The translations under genes and the position numbers were made by a program. Shown in pieces: positions 44,801 through 55,228 of a stretch of 64,000 nt of DNA. Positions within the stretch are counted from its first letter, which is position 1. Each line of letters opens with the position of its first letter. The notes under the pieces are model-generated. The model saw nothing but the letters and a program-made list of their open reading frames with translations, was not told the origin of the DNA and ran no database searches. This DNA comes from Malachius bipustulatus (Eukaryota > Arthropoda > Insecta > Coleoptera > Melyridae), in assembly GCA_910589415.1 (NCBI GenBank), contig OU342636.1:45920037-45984036 (forward strand), given 5' to 3'.

Positions 44801-47555
44801 AGCAATTAAAACCGATTTTTACATTGATGATCTAATTACTGGAGCTGATTCGAAAAATGATTTAATTCAAACCCAAAAACAAATTACCAATATTTTAATT
44901 TCTGCGGGATTTGAATTGAGGAAGTGGATGAGTAACGATTCCAGTATGCTGAAAGAACTGGATTTAAATTACAATTTAGACAATATTGTTTTACCGTTAG
45001 GTGAAAATGAAAATAATAAAACACTGGGGTTGCAATGGAACCCGCAGTCTGACTCAATTAATTATTTAATGTCTGACATATCCCTGCGTGAGAGTCAAGT
45101 TACAAAAAGATCAATTCTTTCTACAATATGCCAAATTTTTGACCCCTTGGGTCTCTTGGGTCCCTTGTTAATTAGGGCCAAATTAATAATTCAAATGATG
45201 TGGAAGATTGAGATTACATGGGACGAATCCATCCCGCCAGACATACTGGTAATTTGGAATAAATTTAAAGATGAATTAAATCTATTAAAACATGTAAAAA
45301 TTCCGAGACAAGCATTGTTTTCTAAATGTGTTATTATTGAATTACATGGATTTTCGGACTCCTCGGAATATGCCTATGGGGCCTGTGTTTATGTCAGATG
45401 TGTATTTTCAGACGGACAAATTATATCGAATTTACTGTGCGCTAAATCAAGAGTGGCGCCAATGAAACAAGTAACTCTGCCCAGACTTGAATTGTGTGCA
45501 GCAGTACTTCTCGCAGAACTAGTCCGAAATGTAGATATAGCGTTAAATATTAAATTTACCAAATATTTTTATTGGTCGGATTCGACAATAACCCTCTCTT
45601 GGATACGAGGCGAGCCAAGAAAGTGGAAGACGTTCGTTGCCAACCGTGTCGGTGAGATTCAATCACTTACTAATGCTAGTGATTGGTATCACGTTAAGTC
45701 TGCCGATAATCCAGCAGATCTGTTGTCTAGAGGCATTTCATCTATGACTTTAATAAATTCACAATTATGGTGGCATGGACCTGAATATTTTAAGGATGAC
45801 ATTGCAAATTGGAATTTAGAAAATAATTGTGATTCCGAAGCAATCATCCCAGAAGTAAAATTATCTCATACAGTTTTGTTCAGCGACAATTTGAACATAT
45901 TCAGTAGATTTTCAACTTTATCAAAATTACAAGCTACTATAGCCTTTATTATGCGATACTATTATAATTCAAAATTGCCCCCAAAACTAAGAACTTTAAC
46001 TCCAAATTTAACAATTGATGAAATGAATAATTCTTTAGTCTTATTAATTAAGTTAGCACAAAAGGAATGCTTTCCATCAGAATATAATAATTTATTAAAA
46101 CAGAAACCTGTTGATTCCACAAGTAATATTTTAATGTTGAATCCATTTTTAGATAATAAAGGAATGATAAGGGTAGGGGGTAGAATAAAAAACTCTTCCA
46201 TTTCATTTAATAAACGTCATCCTTTATTATTGTCACATAAACATAACTTAACGAAATTAATTTTTAAACACATTCATGAGAAAATGTTACACTGTGGTGC
46301 ACAAACTCTTCACTACACTGTAAGGGAAGAATACTGGGTTATTTCCGGTCGTAATGCTGCAAAAAATACAATTAGAAATTGTCTTACTTGTTTTAGGGTG
46401 AATCCTTGTACAGCAAGTTATATGATGGGTAGTCTTCCTACTATTCGAATCAATCAGTCATTTCCTTTCATTAATGTGGGTCTCGATTACGGGGGTCCCT
46501 TTATATTGAAAGATAGAAAAACTCGTGGAGCCAAATTCATTAAATGTTATGTGTGTCTTTTCATTTGCATGTCCACAAGGGCGGTACATTTAGAAGTCGT
46601 ATCTGACTTGACGACAGCGTCGTTCATGGCAACATTGAAAAGATTTATTGCTAGAAGAGGCAAGCCTCAAAATTTGTATTCCGATAATGGGACAAATTTC
46701 AAGGGAGCAAATAATGAAATGATGAAGTTATTTGAGTTTTTAAAATCTGAGTCGACCATAATTCAATATAATTTAAATAAAGAATTAATTAAATGGCACT
46801 TTATACCTGCCAATTCTCCTAGTTTTGGAGGTATATGGGAGGCCGGAATAAAAAGCGTTAAACACCATTTGAAGCGAGTGATTGGCTTAACGAAACTTGA
46901 ATTTGAACAATTTTGTACTTTTTTATATCAAATTGAAGCCGTATTAAATTCCCGTCCAATCTCTCCCATTTCATCTGATCCTGAAGATTTGACGCCATTG
47001 ACACCAGGTCATTTTTTGATTGGTCGACCCCTGACTGCTCTTCCAGAAGCGAATTACCAAGAAGTTCCAATAAATAGACTTAATAAATATCAGCATATTC
47101 AGCAACTAGTTCAACATATGTGGGCTAGATGGTACAAAGAATATATCTCAGGACTCCAGGCAAGAATCAAGTGGAAATCCTGCAATTCAAATCTAATTAA
47201 GAAAGGCATTCTCGTTGTCATCAAGGATGACAATCTTCCTCCATTAAGATGGCAACTGGGTCGTGTTATTGATCTCCATCCAGGAGATGATGGGATTGTA
47301 CGAGTGGTCACCATTCACACACATCATGGACTCCAACGACGTGCAGTCAATCGAATTTGTATGTTACCTGTTGAAAGCAGCATCTTTCAAGGCGGGCGGC
47401 ATGTTAACTCTGAAGACGGACCTGGCGAGACTCCTGCGTCTAACCCTGTCACGGGCGAACGAGAAGGGGTAGTAGCGAGCCCTCTGTCCTTGACCAGGCT
47501 ACCGGGCATTGAACATCGAGATTTTAAGAAAGAAGCATCGACGGTGAAAAATTGA
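41823..47555 (+). CDS. gag-pol: BEL/Pao Gag-Pol polyprotein
   Basis: About 1910 aa. The ATG at 41823 (MSLIIIRGYTKGK) is preferred over an in-frame TTG upstream. N-terminal Gag has a coiled stretch, then LPKITLPTFRGKPGTWVEF (DUF1759-type capsid region). Three cysteine clusters follow (CNYCHKNDHLIYSC, CLNCLKDNHLSWNC, CIKCNKPHNSLLH). The aspartic protease is at ALLDNGSQSHF, with Asp586 and DNG rather than the usual DTG or DSG. RT carries FYIDDL (YIDD at residues 1000-1003), and RNase H shows GFSDSSEYAYGA and LPRLELCAAVLLAEL. The integrase has an HHCC region (HEKMLHCGAQTLHY, CLTCF) and a D1555, D1621, E1673 triad. It makes virus-like particles, copies the RNA and inserts the cDNA. The last ~50 codons are encoded by the 3' LTR. 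Confidence 0.95.
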   Translation: MSLIIIRGYTKGKVTRFKNYFDAIEKDKLNEQVISRLTVRLEAFEPLLEEFNEVQTLIEKENSNNKLEAKAQAEFEAACLIERKEFEDTYFDYLADAKRLCEKYNSAIEIKLKTDRSNNSGNVKIDKINSNNASGSDVGSVPASNNNHFDSGSTGGSAGAGAGADSGSLSSNIPNVGSQSIHNRIALPKITLPTFRGKPGTWVEFRDAFNALIHSDNTLSKYEKFYYLKMSCKDEAADILQAIQVTDSNYTVGWRALIDNYESKAQLIHEHIQAILNLPIMNKESCQDIKCLYLDLNKHLRSLDNLGEKTECWDRLIIQIIANKFDSNTDKEWQAYNWDGELPNLSDLNKFLKERITILGKIESRRSIQKPNVNNNHNSNNSQNQYYKKKNFNSFVASTSKFNYCNYCHKNDHLIYSCEQFLKLPINSRILEVKKLKLCLNCLKDNHLSWNCNVRKCIKCNKPHNSLLHLDYLNTSDQGRYDNVAVDESNKQGINFDQSTSSATNSEIIRSGSSSRNSKTVNNNNFAQVQDQRVQTKDKATVAVVNMSHATLQDEINRPMQVVLATAIVQVTDDKNNYHYCRALLDNGSQSHFITQNLLNKLKLRTNRVNFSVKVVGENVKNVDSEVEINLRSCVNNFQTNINCLILPTVTENLPLQSFSTNNLNIPSHIQLADPKFNETNKIDMLLGATLFWSLLCPEQIKLGPKQPVLQKTKLGWIISGNVICDNNRSANKCVSYLSIKENNKLNEEVAKFWNLEDVNNNCKINNVLSASDQYCEQYFQTTTRRNETGRFIVKIPFNKLKDQLGDSYQMTRIRFLSLEKRLNSNPELKLEYSKFLKEYFELGHMSECDTNKSETGGDFYLPHHAVIKSSSITTKLRVVFDGSAKTDSQISLNDAQFSGPKVQNDLTDLLLRFRIYNYVITADISKMYRQILIDESERSFQKILWRENSNDEIKVFKLNTVTYGTASAPYLSIKCLHKLASDNASTYPVASKAIKTDFYIDDLITGADSKNDLIQTQKQITNILISAGFELRKWMSNDSSMLKELDLNYNLDNIVLPLGENENNKTLGLQWNPQSDSINYLMSDISLRESQVTKRSILSTICQIFDPLGLLGPLLIRAKLIIQMMWKIEITWDESIPPDILVIWNKFKDELNLLKHVKIPRQALFSKCVIIELHGFSDSSEYAYGACVYVRCVFSDGQIISNLLCAKSRVAPMKQVTLPRLELCAAVLLAELVRNVDIALNIKFTKYFYWSDSTITLSWIRGEPRKWKTFVANRVGEIQSLTNASDWYHVKSADNPADLLSRGISSMTLINSQLWWHGPEYFKDDIANWNLENNCDSEAIIPEVKLSHTVLFSDNLNIFSRFSTLSKLQATIAFIMRYYYNSKLPPKLRTLTPNLTIDEMNNSLVLLIKLAQKECFPSEYNNLLKQKPVDSTSNILMLNPFLDNKGMIRVGGRIKNSSISFNKRHPLLLSHKHNLTKLIFKHIHEKMLHCGAQTLHYTVREEYWVISGRNAAKNTIRNCLTCFRVNPCTASYMMGSLPTIRINQSFPFINVGLDYGGPFILKDRKTRGAKFIKCYVCLFICMSTRAVHLEVVSDLTTASFMATLKRFIARRGKPQNLYSDNGTNFKGANNEMMKLFEFLKSESTIIQYNLNKELIKWHFIPANSPSFGGIWEAGIKSVKHHLKRVIGLTKLEFEQFCTFLYQIEAVLNSRPISPISSDPEDLTPLTPGHFLIGRPLTALPEANYQEVPINRLNKYQHIQQLVQHMWARWYKEYISGLQARIKWKSCNSNLIKKGILVVIKDDNLPPLRWQLGRVIDLHPGDDGIVRVVTIHTHHGLQRRAVNRICMLPVESSIFQGGRHVNSEDGPGETPASNPVTGEREGVVASPLSLTRLPGIEHRDFKKEASTVKN
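47385..47401 (+). promoter_or_regulatory. Putative polypurine tract of BEL
   Basis: TTCAAGGCGGGCGGCA lies immediately before the 3' LTR start at 47402. It is purine-rich and in the expected position for plus-strand priming, while still coding inside pol. Confidence 0.5.
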
Positions 47556-47694
47556 GTGTGCCATTTACATTTCATTATTTTATATGGTTGTGTTCACCTA
47601 AATTAAAGTTGATCTTCTTAAATAAAATTTACTAAAGAAAATTGATATTCTTTAATAAACCAAAATTAAATATACAGTCCACTAATAATTAACA
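47402..47694 (+). repeat. BEL/Pao 3' LTR
   Basis: 293 bp, nearly identical to the 5' LTR. Contains the polyprotein stop (TGA at 47553-47555) and an AATAAA at 47621-47626 for 3'-end formation. Confidence 0.93.
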
Positions 47695-47699
47695 AATTT

Positions 47700-48069
47700 A
47701 TATACGTATAACAGCTTTCGGTCAGGAAATTAAAATTGATCTGAATATTAAAAAAGGTAGCAATTGTAATAATTATAATATATCAGATTTTTATGATGAC
47801 TTCGAAGATAGTGATGATGAATGTGACTCTGTACTTATTAGAGGCTTATATTTTATGTTTTCCATTTATTTAGGTTTATAGGTATTTTAACAAAACTATC
47901 CACACGACAAACAATATACCTAATTAAAACCAAAAACGGACGGTGGAACAAACAATAATTATTAAATCGAACTGGAATCAGATTCTATTTCTACATCTCC
48001 ATTCTCCAATAATTTCTAACCTAATATTTCATAATTTCATATTTAATAAATCACGAACCGCTCGTTTTT
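47700..48069 (+). other. BEL right flank with short acidic ORF
   Basis: A frame from about 47701 to 47881 reads FGQEIKIDLNIKKGS then ISDFYDDFEDSDDECDSVL and stops. There is an acceptor-like ATAACAG just before CTTTCGG. No domain recognised, and the frame does not continue across the BEL insertion into the left flank. Possibly a host exon fragment or chance. Confidence 0.2.
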
Positions 48070-48077
48070 GCTACTGC

Positions 48078-48994
48078 CAGTGTTGTGGCCGATCTAGATC
48101 TTTCGATCTAGATCACTGATCTAGATCATATATTGAGATCTATGTTCTGATCTAGATTCTTTTGACATGAAAGATCTATGATCTGATCTAGATCAGTTTT
48201 TTTCGATCTAGGATCTTTTTTCTAGATCTTTTTTATTGATAAATTTTTTTCAATAAAAATGCAAGTTTAATGAAATAAAGCTGGCTAAATATAGAAATAA
48301 TGTGAAGGCCATATACCAAAATCTTACAATTCTGTGTCTGTGTCAACTTCATTTTCATTTTTCATTTAATCAAACATAACTGTTTACAATAATTGTAATG
48401 ATTTCGATGCTTATTTTTAATAGTTTAAACTCCATGACACAGAATAATAACCATGATTACTTGCTTTTTTCTTTATTTATTTGGCCATGCCAAAGGCAAG
48501 GCACAGTATAATAAGATAGTCTGTGAGTATAAGGGTATGTGTGTATAATATGGTGCACAGTGAACAAAGAAAAAAGTCCTAGCCTTATTTTGTAAAAATA
48601 ACTGATGAAACAAATAAAAGATAAAACCATGATACAACATACAACTACACAAGACACAAGGTATGTCAGCCTGAGACTGAAAACTCGTCCGCGCCAGTCC
48701 GCGCTGCGCATGACGTCACTATGGAGATAGTAATCCAAGCGCTCACGGAACACTTGAAAATATTTGAATGTGGAAGTTAACATTTGCGGGGTGTAATGAA
48801 AACTTTGAAATTGATGTTAAAAAAAAATTGATCTATTTAGTGATCTAAAACTCAGATCTTTTATTTGATGATCTGATCTTTGATCTAGCAGATCATTTTC
48901 AATTTCGAGATCTATGATCTGATCTAGATCTCTAATTTTTAAATAATCTTTGATCTGATCTAGATCATTTTAGGAATGATCTTTCCCAACACTG
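48078..48994. mobile_element. hAT-type non-autonomous element saturated with GATCTAGATC (917 bp)
   Basis: Ends CAGTGTTGTGGCC and, inverted, CAGTGTTGGGAAA. Perfect 8-bp TSD GCTACTGC (48070-48077 and 48995-49002). The first 165 bp and last 165 bp are almost entirely GATCTAGATC, TGATCTGATC and related words. The middle, including a minus-strand frame with hydrophobic residues, has no transposase. It inserted about 30 bp from where the Gypsy element later or earlier landed. Confidence 0.92.
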
Positions 48995-49032
48995 GCTACT
49001 GCGCATGACGGGCGTTTTTCATCCATATAATT

Positions 49033-51785
49033 TGGAGCCTTCCTCCCCCTCGCTTACTCCCACTCAAAAAGTTGAACAATAAAAAATAATTCACTTACCT
49101 TAACCCCAAAAAGGAGGTGGCTATTGACAGATCTCAATGTGACTAGGCAAATTTGTAACATTAGCCACATTGGCCTGTCGAGTAGGACATATCAAATTTC
49201 GAATGCCCCACCCAAATATTCTAAATGTCGGAAGAAAAATAAATTTTAAATTTTGAAAAGTGATCGTCTAGAATTTCCAAAGTATCAAACCAAAACCAAA
49301 CTTCACCAAAAGGTTCGTTGTGATTATCCAGCCCGGGACAGATAAATGTGGCCTTCCTCTGGAAAATCCAGCATTCACCGAACCAGACTGGACCCGTAGT
49401 AACTCCTAACAATTTTAAAAACAATAACAAAAAGATGATAAACCTCACCAAAATATACCAGAATAAATCACCCTATTCTTGATGTTATTCCACTTATTGA
49501 ATAAATGATTTAAAAGAACATGAGGAGGGTTGATTCTCAAAACTCTAAAATTGTTGAATTTTAATACAAAGATTTATTAAAATCAATTTCATCATCAGTA
49601 CAATAGACTGGCAATCACCAATAGATCTTACATATCAACAATCAATTTAATAATTAAAATCAGTAATCCTGACTCAAATATTCAAACATAAGTATTACCT
49701 TATTACCAATGATATCAAACTTACATGATTAAAATTCAAGATAGGTACCTATATCATTTCAATAGTTCAGGTAAAAATTTCCAAAGCTCAAATTCTATTA
49801 AACAATTTCTAAACTATAACACATAGGTATGATTCTGAATAGAACTCCGAGTTAGATCAGAGATCATTTATCAAAAATTTAAATTTATCTTAAGCAAAAG
49901 TTTCAATATAAAAACAGGTATCTACCTACAAAATCTGAAATTCAAAATTTAATTTAGAAAATGATCATCTCTAACTCGAAATCCTAAACACATACGATAA
50001 ATTTAATAAATTATTTTTACACATAACCATTACATTAGTCACTTGTTGACCACAATAAAAGTTCATAACATATTATCAAAAATCAAATTCACTTAGAAAG
50101 TCATAGGTGATGAAATCAATTAAACACTGTACTTGAATTTATTTAATTTTCTTGATTATCGGAAAATAGCAAAAGTTTATTCACTCATAAAGACATACCT
50201 TATTATTCAAAACTCCATCTCAAAACTGACGAACTAAGGTTCCTCTAACCTAATTAAGCGCGATGATCAAAGCATAGGCCGGCATGGTTACTGGAACTGC
50301 CTTTGTGCTGGTGTTAGCACCCCTTGGTTGGTGCTCCAGGTGCCGGATGAGCTGGACTGCTCTCCCTGCTACCTTGTGACGACCAAATATCAAAGTGCTA
50401 GGACCTCTGCCTGATGAAACCTTCCATGTCTCCAAACTAAACTCCACCACTCTTCTTTATTTTTCCAAGCTTCTACAAATATCACCTTTCACACAGGCTA
50501 GTGTACCTACCTAGGTAGGTACCTACATAAGCCTCCACATGATCGAATCTTTATGTAAACTTTCGTGTAAATCAGAAGTTTTGAAAATTGGAACTCAAAA
50601 CTCAGAACTAGAAGTTCGAAATTAAAATTCAGGAATGAAAAGTTAAAACTTAGAAATTCAAAGATCGAAATCAAAAACTGGAAATCGGAAATTAGTAGTT
50701 AAAAATCAAAACTGGAAGTCGGGACCTAACATTCTAGAACTTGAAACTCCAAAATAAGTTTAAAACTAAATCCAATAATAAGTAAGTAAGTCCAAAACTA
50801 CGTCTAAAACTACATCCCAAAACTTCGTTACAAAACTTAATCTAGTAGTACGTAAGTCCAAAACCACGTCCCTTGTCTGTAAAGACAAGAAAGCGAACAT
50901 TAGTTATAATGACCAAAATTAAATTCAAAAGATTACTCACGTAAGACTGCATCTTTCACGGAAACAACTTCACCATAATAACGTCTATGGGTGCTCACAC
51001 AAGGGACCAATACTAATTTACGAACTTGTAGACAAGCTACATGACCTGCCGAACTAAGACCCAAAAATGAATCTAACGCGTCCTCTACCCTTACTTATAA
51101 TTTTTCTGGGGTGACGCTACTCATGCGCCCCAACTACCGTCTAACCGAAAATGTTGACCTACTTTCCACTCCAAATCTCATCATTGACAGTATGCAACAC
51201 TTAAAACTCGCACGCGACGTTGTCGGATCGACTCCCATATACTCTGGTACACTTTCGGCAGTACGACCAACCTCTTCCGTTCTCCCTCTATCCAAACTTA
51301 AATTTCACAATCGTGAATCCGCATATACTCGAGGCCTGTCGTGTCTCAGAACGAAATGCAAGTTTTTTTACATGTTTCTTTATGAGTCTTCTCAACTATC
51401 TTTTCCTGTTTTTTAACCCACACCCAAAGAAATAATATTTTAGGTTTTATCTGGATAACTAATCGGAAATCTAGAGTAGCAAGATGAGAGTGGTCTCGTT
51501 AGACGCGGAAAATTAATTCACATAAGATGATATACTTTTCAAACTCTGAAAACCTAGAACCGGGACAGAAAATCGACCAGACATGTTTTCTACGTCTTAC
51601 TCAAATAACAAAAGCAGGAATTTCTTAATAGCTGCCAGATGTTCGTTCGTGATCTTTGCCTAATACAGCCTCTTACACCAGCAAAAATGTACAGTCAATC
51701 ATAACTCTTCTGAACTTTATAAAAATATTCTAAATCGAGAATCAAAATTTTGAAAAAGAAAACGTAGCGTGCAAGGCACGCTGCA
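49033..51785 (-). repeat. Gypsy 3' LTR (sense strand is minus)
   Basis: 2753 bp, near-identical to 60716-63467. Two blocks of interest: repeated GAAATT-type phrases at 50570-50780 and a TACCTACCTAGGTAGGTACC palindromic run near 50503-50525. Confidence 0.93.
49221..49451 (-). CDS. Small ORF in Gypsy LTR with signal-peptide-like start
   Basis: 76 codons in the retrotransposon's sense direction. It starts MVRFIIFLLLFLKLLGVTTG, a basic residue then a hydrophobic core like a secretory signal, followed by a Trp- and Phe-rich stretch with two Cys. The twin lies at 60904-61134. No homologue is known to me. The LTR's rapid duplication means identity of the two copies is not evidence of selection. Confidence 0.2.
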   Translation of the reverse strand: MVRFIIFLLLFLKLLGVTTGPVWFGECWIFQRKATFICPGLDNHNEPFGEVWFWFDTLEILDDHFSKFKIYFSSDI

Positions 51786-51797
51786 CACCCCCCCTTG
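51786..51797 (-). promoter_or_regulatory. Gypsy polypurine tract
   Basis: In sense the sequence ACAAGGGGGGGTG abuts the 3' LTR start TGCAGCG. A G-run directly before the LTR is the expected plus-strand primer. Confidence 0.75.
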
Positions 51798-53015
51798 TAA
51801 AAAGGAAGGAAAAGTCTCCACAAGAAACTTTTCCGAGAGAACTCCTCTCGAATCAACAATCAACAAATCCCAACAAACCGAAAGAAAAGACAGAAAGAAC
51901 AAGTTTTAAACACTCCATGTTTCAAACACAAAGCAATATGGGCGAGCCCTGACCTCGGAAACCGTCAGTAGGACTCTGGTTACTAAAACTAGGTTAAACA
52001 GGCTCCCAAAAGGAAAACCTGACTGCCGTTATTCGGAAACTAACTCCGCTCTACACATAACTTATCAAAATAAGTTGAGTCTTATGAGAACACAAAGGGA
52101 CTCAAAAGGACAAAACTCTTATGGTGGCAATATTTGCCTATGTAGCGAAGCTCAAATAATTGGCCCCTGTGGTTGGCATGTCACGTGACTATACCTCCTA
52201 CTTCATCAGTCGGGGCTCCACAACTGACTAAACGGCAGGCCCTTTCCATTTATAAGGCTGGAAATGACATAATGCACCCCTCTAGTACACTACCTTGTAA
52301 CTAAAGATTTTTCAAAAGAAAGCTAAATATTTTCCCTAACCTCTGGTTGAACAGACTATACCAGAACCAATAACCTCCACCACCATACTCATCCTAAAAT
52401 AAAACTAAAATTATGTGAAACAGAGTTCTCCATTAGAGAAACTCCGGCTGTCGTCAATCGATTACCGACTTCGTCCTACACACAAAAAAAATCAAGGAGT
52501 TGGGTCTGCCTGAACACCTCAAGGAAATTCAGTGACCGAAACTCGTGAGTTGGCAATACTGCCAGGATGACGAAGACATAAAGATTCGGCCCCTATGGTC
52601 GGTATGTCGCCAGACAATACCACCTACTTCATCAGCTGGGGGCTAAGCAGCTGACTAGACGACAGGGCAATTCTCCGCTTATGAGGCCGGAAATGCCAAA
52701 ATACACCCCTCTAGTGCGTTTCCCTGCGACTAGAGATTTAACGTCAAAAGCTAAAAGGCTTCCTCGATCGTTAGTTAGTTAAGAATAACGTCCTAACGAC
52801 TTTGGAGTGAAATATGATTCCTAAGGAAATCATAGAGAAATCTAAAAAAGCCAAAACTAAATTTCTACCTAGAAAAGCCTAAAGAAATTTCAAATCTAAG
52901 AGTTCTACTTACACCTCAAACTCCAAGACGTCTAAATCGGGTTAAATGTCAAAATTGTTCATACTCAAAGTATTTTGATCTGGATACCTCCAAATCAAAA
53001 TTATTCATACCTCAA

Positions 53016-53184
53016 AATGTCAAAACCGAAATATCGAAGATATTCATACTCAAAAAATGTCAAAATCGGGATATCTAAATTATCTATACTCAAAAATGTC
53101 AAAATCGGGATATCTAAATGATCTATACTCAAAAATGTCAAAATCGGGATATCTAAATGACCTATACTCAAAAATGTCAAAATT
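53016..53184. repeat. 39-bp tandem array, three exact-length units plus partials
   Basis: Unit ATGTCAAAATCGGGATATCT plus AAATTATCTATACTCAAAA, starting at 53057, 53096 and 53135. A degenerate earlier unit begins near 53016 and a partial one follows. The open frame on the plus strand arises because 39 is a multiple of three. Confidence 0.88.
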
Positions 53185-54011
53185 GTTTTCCAAAAACGTC
53201 CAAATTATTCAACAAGATTCAGTCAAGTGGTTATCAAAAGCACAAGAATAGATGAAATTCTGAAACTCCAACTCGGATTTTATTTCTCAAAATTAATTAA
53301 CGCGAACGCTAAGTATCAGTAGTAAGACAGATTTAATTTTCCAAGATTTTCCTCTACTGAGACCTACGTCACTAAATTTCTCTACTGAATGACTCAAAGT
53401 GGTACTGGAACTGTGCGGCCATTCTTACTCAAGAACCCGTCGAGACTTACCCAGACACCGAAACTCAAAGACTCAAAACTATCTCAAATCCAAATTATTA
53501 CTCTAAAACTTACACAAATGTGTTAGACCTTCAGAATCATACAATTATGTTGATCAAGGTGGAACTCGACGTCAAAATATAGGGAGTAAAGTCCCTACTT
53601 TACTTAAAAGAAATTGGAAATGATTTTCCAATCCAAAATTGTCATCAAAGGGTAAACATACTATATTGTCCTAAAAGGACTGTCAGTTTTCACTTTAGAC
53701 GGTGCAGGGCGGAAAAGGACGAAAAAGGACCCGATTGTCGTTTTCACTTTAGACGGGGCAGGGCGGAAAAGGGCAAACAAAAGGACCCTAAAGAAGAGAT
53801 AAAAGATCAAAAGCGAACTTAGATGTATACTGTAAACAGCGAAAAAGAAAAAAGAAAGAAGCGCATAGAAATATATACAAGAAATCAGCCACTGGAACTA
53901 TTTTCAAAATGGCTGGATACTTTCTCTTTAGGTAACACCAGGGTGGAAAGTACCAAAAATAACCCCATAGATGTTGTCATTGTCTAAAGAAAATTTTTCA
54001 AACGAGAAACC

Positions 54012-54270
54012 AAATCTCAATCATTGGACCTATGAAGTGGTTTTACTTACCAATGAACCCTATCTCAAAGAATAAAATTTTCAAAAAGAAAATCAAATCT
54101 CAACCGTTGAACCTATATGTGGTTTTACTTACCAACGAGCTCTATCTCAATTATTACAGAATAAAATTTTCAAAAAGAAAATCAAATCTCAAACGTTGGA
54201 CCTATATGTGGTTTTACCTACCAACGAACTCTATCTCAATCTCAAGGAAATAAAAATTTTCAAAGAGAAA
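54012..54270. repeat. Tandem array of about 85-bp units (three copies)
   Basis: Each unit runs AAATCTCAA, then TTGGACCTATATGTGGTTTT, then ACTTACCAACGA, then AATAAAATTTTCAAAAAGAA. Copies differ by small substitutions and indels. Confidence 0.8.
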
Positions 54271-55228
54271 GATCTTTACTCTTAACTGTTACACTACTCA
54301 AATGTTCTCAAAAGAGCAAACTTGAAAAGTTCTTACAAATGACGAGACTTCTAAAACTCAAAATTCCTTGTCAAAATCTGTATAGTTAATTTCCAATCAT
54401 AACTCATTAACCACCCGGTTAATGTTGTTCCGCCAAAATTAAACACCATTAAAGATATTCGAGATAATGTGTCAACTGAAAGAATTCTTAAATCTCAACT
54501 AACTGTACTTATTGAATCTCAAACTCTAGCTAAAAATACTGACTCGACTTAACCTTAATCAAAGGAATGGAAAAGATTTTTATCATCAGGAGCTTTTTAT
54601 TCAAGATCTCAACCTAAAAATTTCATAACTACCTCAATTCTCAACTCTACTCAACGGATCGTTCCTGAAAGTTACTGTTAGGATGATAACAGCTCAGATT
54701 TATATTTAGATTATGCCAATTATCAACTCTAACAGAACTCGAAATTTTCAATTAAGAACTCACCTAAATCAACTCAACCCAACGCCTAGTCACGTAGCTC
54801 ACTTATTTGCATGGGGCTCTAACGCGACCGTTTAAAAATATTTTACAAATTAGTCTGGCCATGACTAAAGTGTAACTCAACCTCTACCTCAACAACAATT
54901 ACTGGTAGGTTAGCTAAATTTATTTAATTTGTACGCTAACGTTATCAGTCTCAAATTATTTTAACCTAAGTACCTATAAAAGGATTTTCTCTAAACTCGA
55001 CTCAACCTCTACAAAGACTCCTGACTCTAAACAACCTTTACTTTTTCTCCAAAACCGTAACTAAATTTACTGAAAAACTTACTATTGACACACTAAACGA
55101 ATTCTTTCTAAATTCTCAAACTAAAAACAAATAGGATGTATTTCGCCTTTGCGTGTGAACGGAGCTTTACACTAGGGGCGCCAACTTGAATACAACACAA
55201 CTAGGTCACCCCTAAAGCGCGCTCTACA

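Larger units (their letters stand above)
41230..47694 (+). mobile_element. Complete BEL/Pao LTR retrotransposon
   Basis: 6465 bp with LTRs 41230-41523 and 47402-47694 starting TGTTAACTC and ending AATTAACA. Exact 5-bp target duplication AATTT (41225-41229 and 47695-47699). The LTRs differ by a handful of bases near their 3' part (GACCACATGTTAAA against AACCAAAATTAAA). A TGG immediately after the 5' LTR (41524) suits a primer-binding site. One long gag-pol frame is intact, so the copy is young and may be active. Confidence 0.95.
51798..55228 (-). other. Gypsy 3' region without ORFs
   Basis: 3.4 kb between pol and the 3' LTR with no sense frame of note, only a 61-codon frame at its far end. 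It is not env: no glycoprotein-like frame or membrane segment. It contains two diverged ~180-bp copies (52137-52313 and 52550-52740), a 39-bp tandem array (53057-53184), a 3-unit ~85-bp array (54012-54270) and a ~60-bp duplication (53682-53790). Confidence 0.7.

Noticed and set aside
51111..51416. 101-codon plus-strand frame in both Gypsy LTRs as a gene
   Set aside because: It is antisense to the element, starts with a non-standard or weak context and matches no domain; duplication only reflects LTR identity.
53057..53251. Repeat protein with SKSGYLNDLYSKM units
   Set aside because: Produced by the 39-bp tandem array on the strand opposite to the Gypsy genes.
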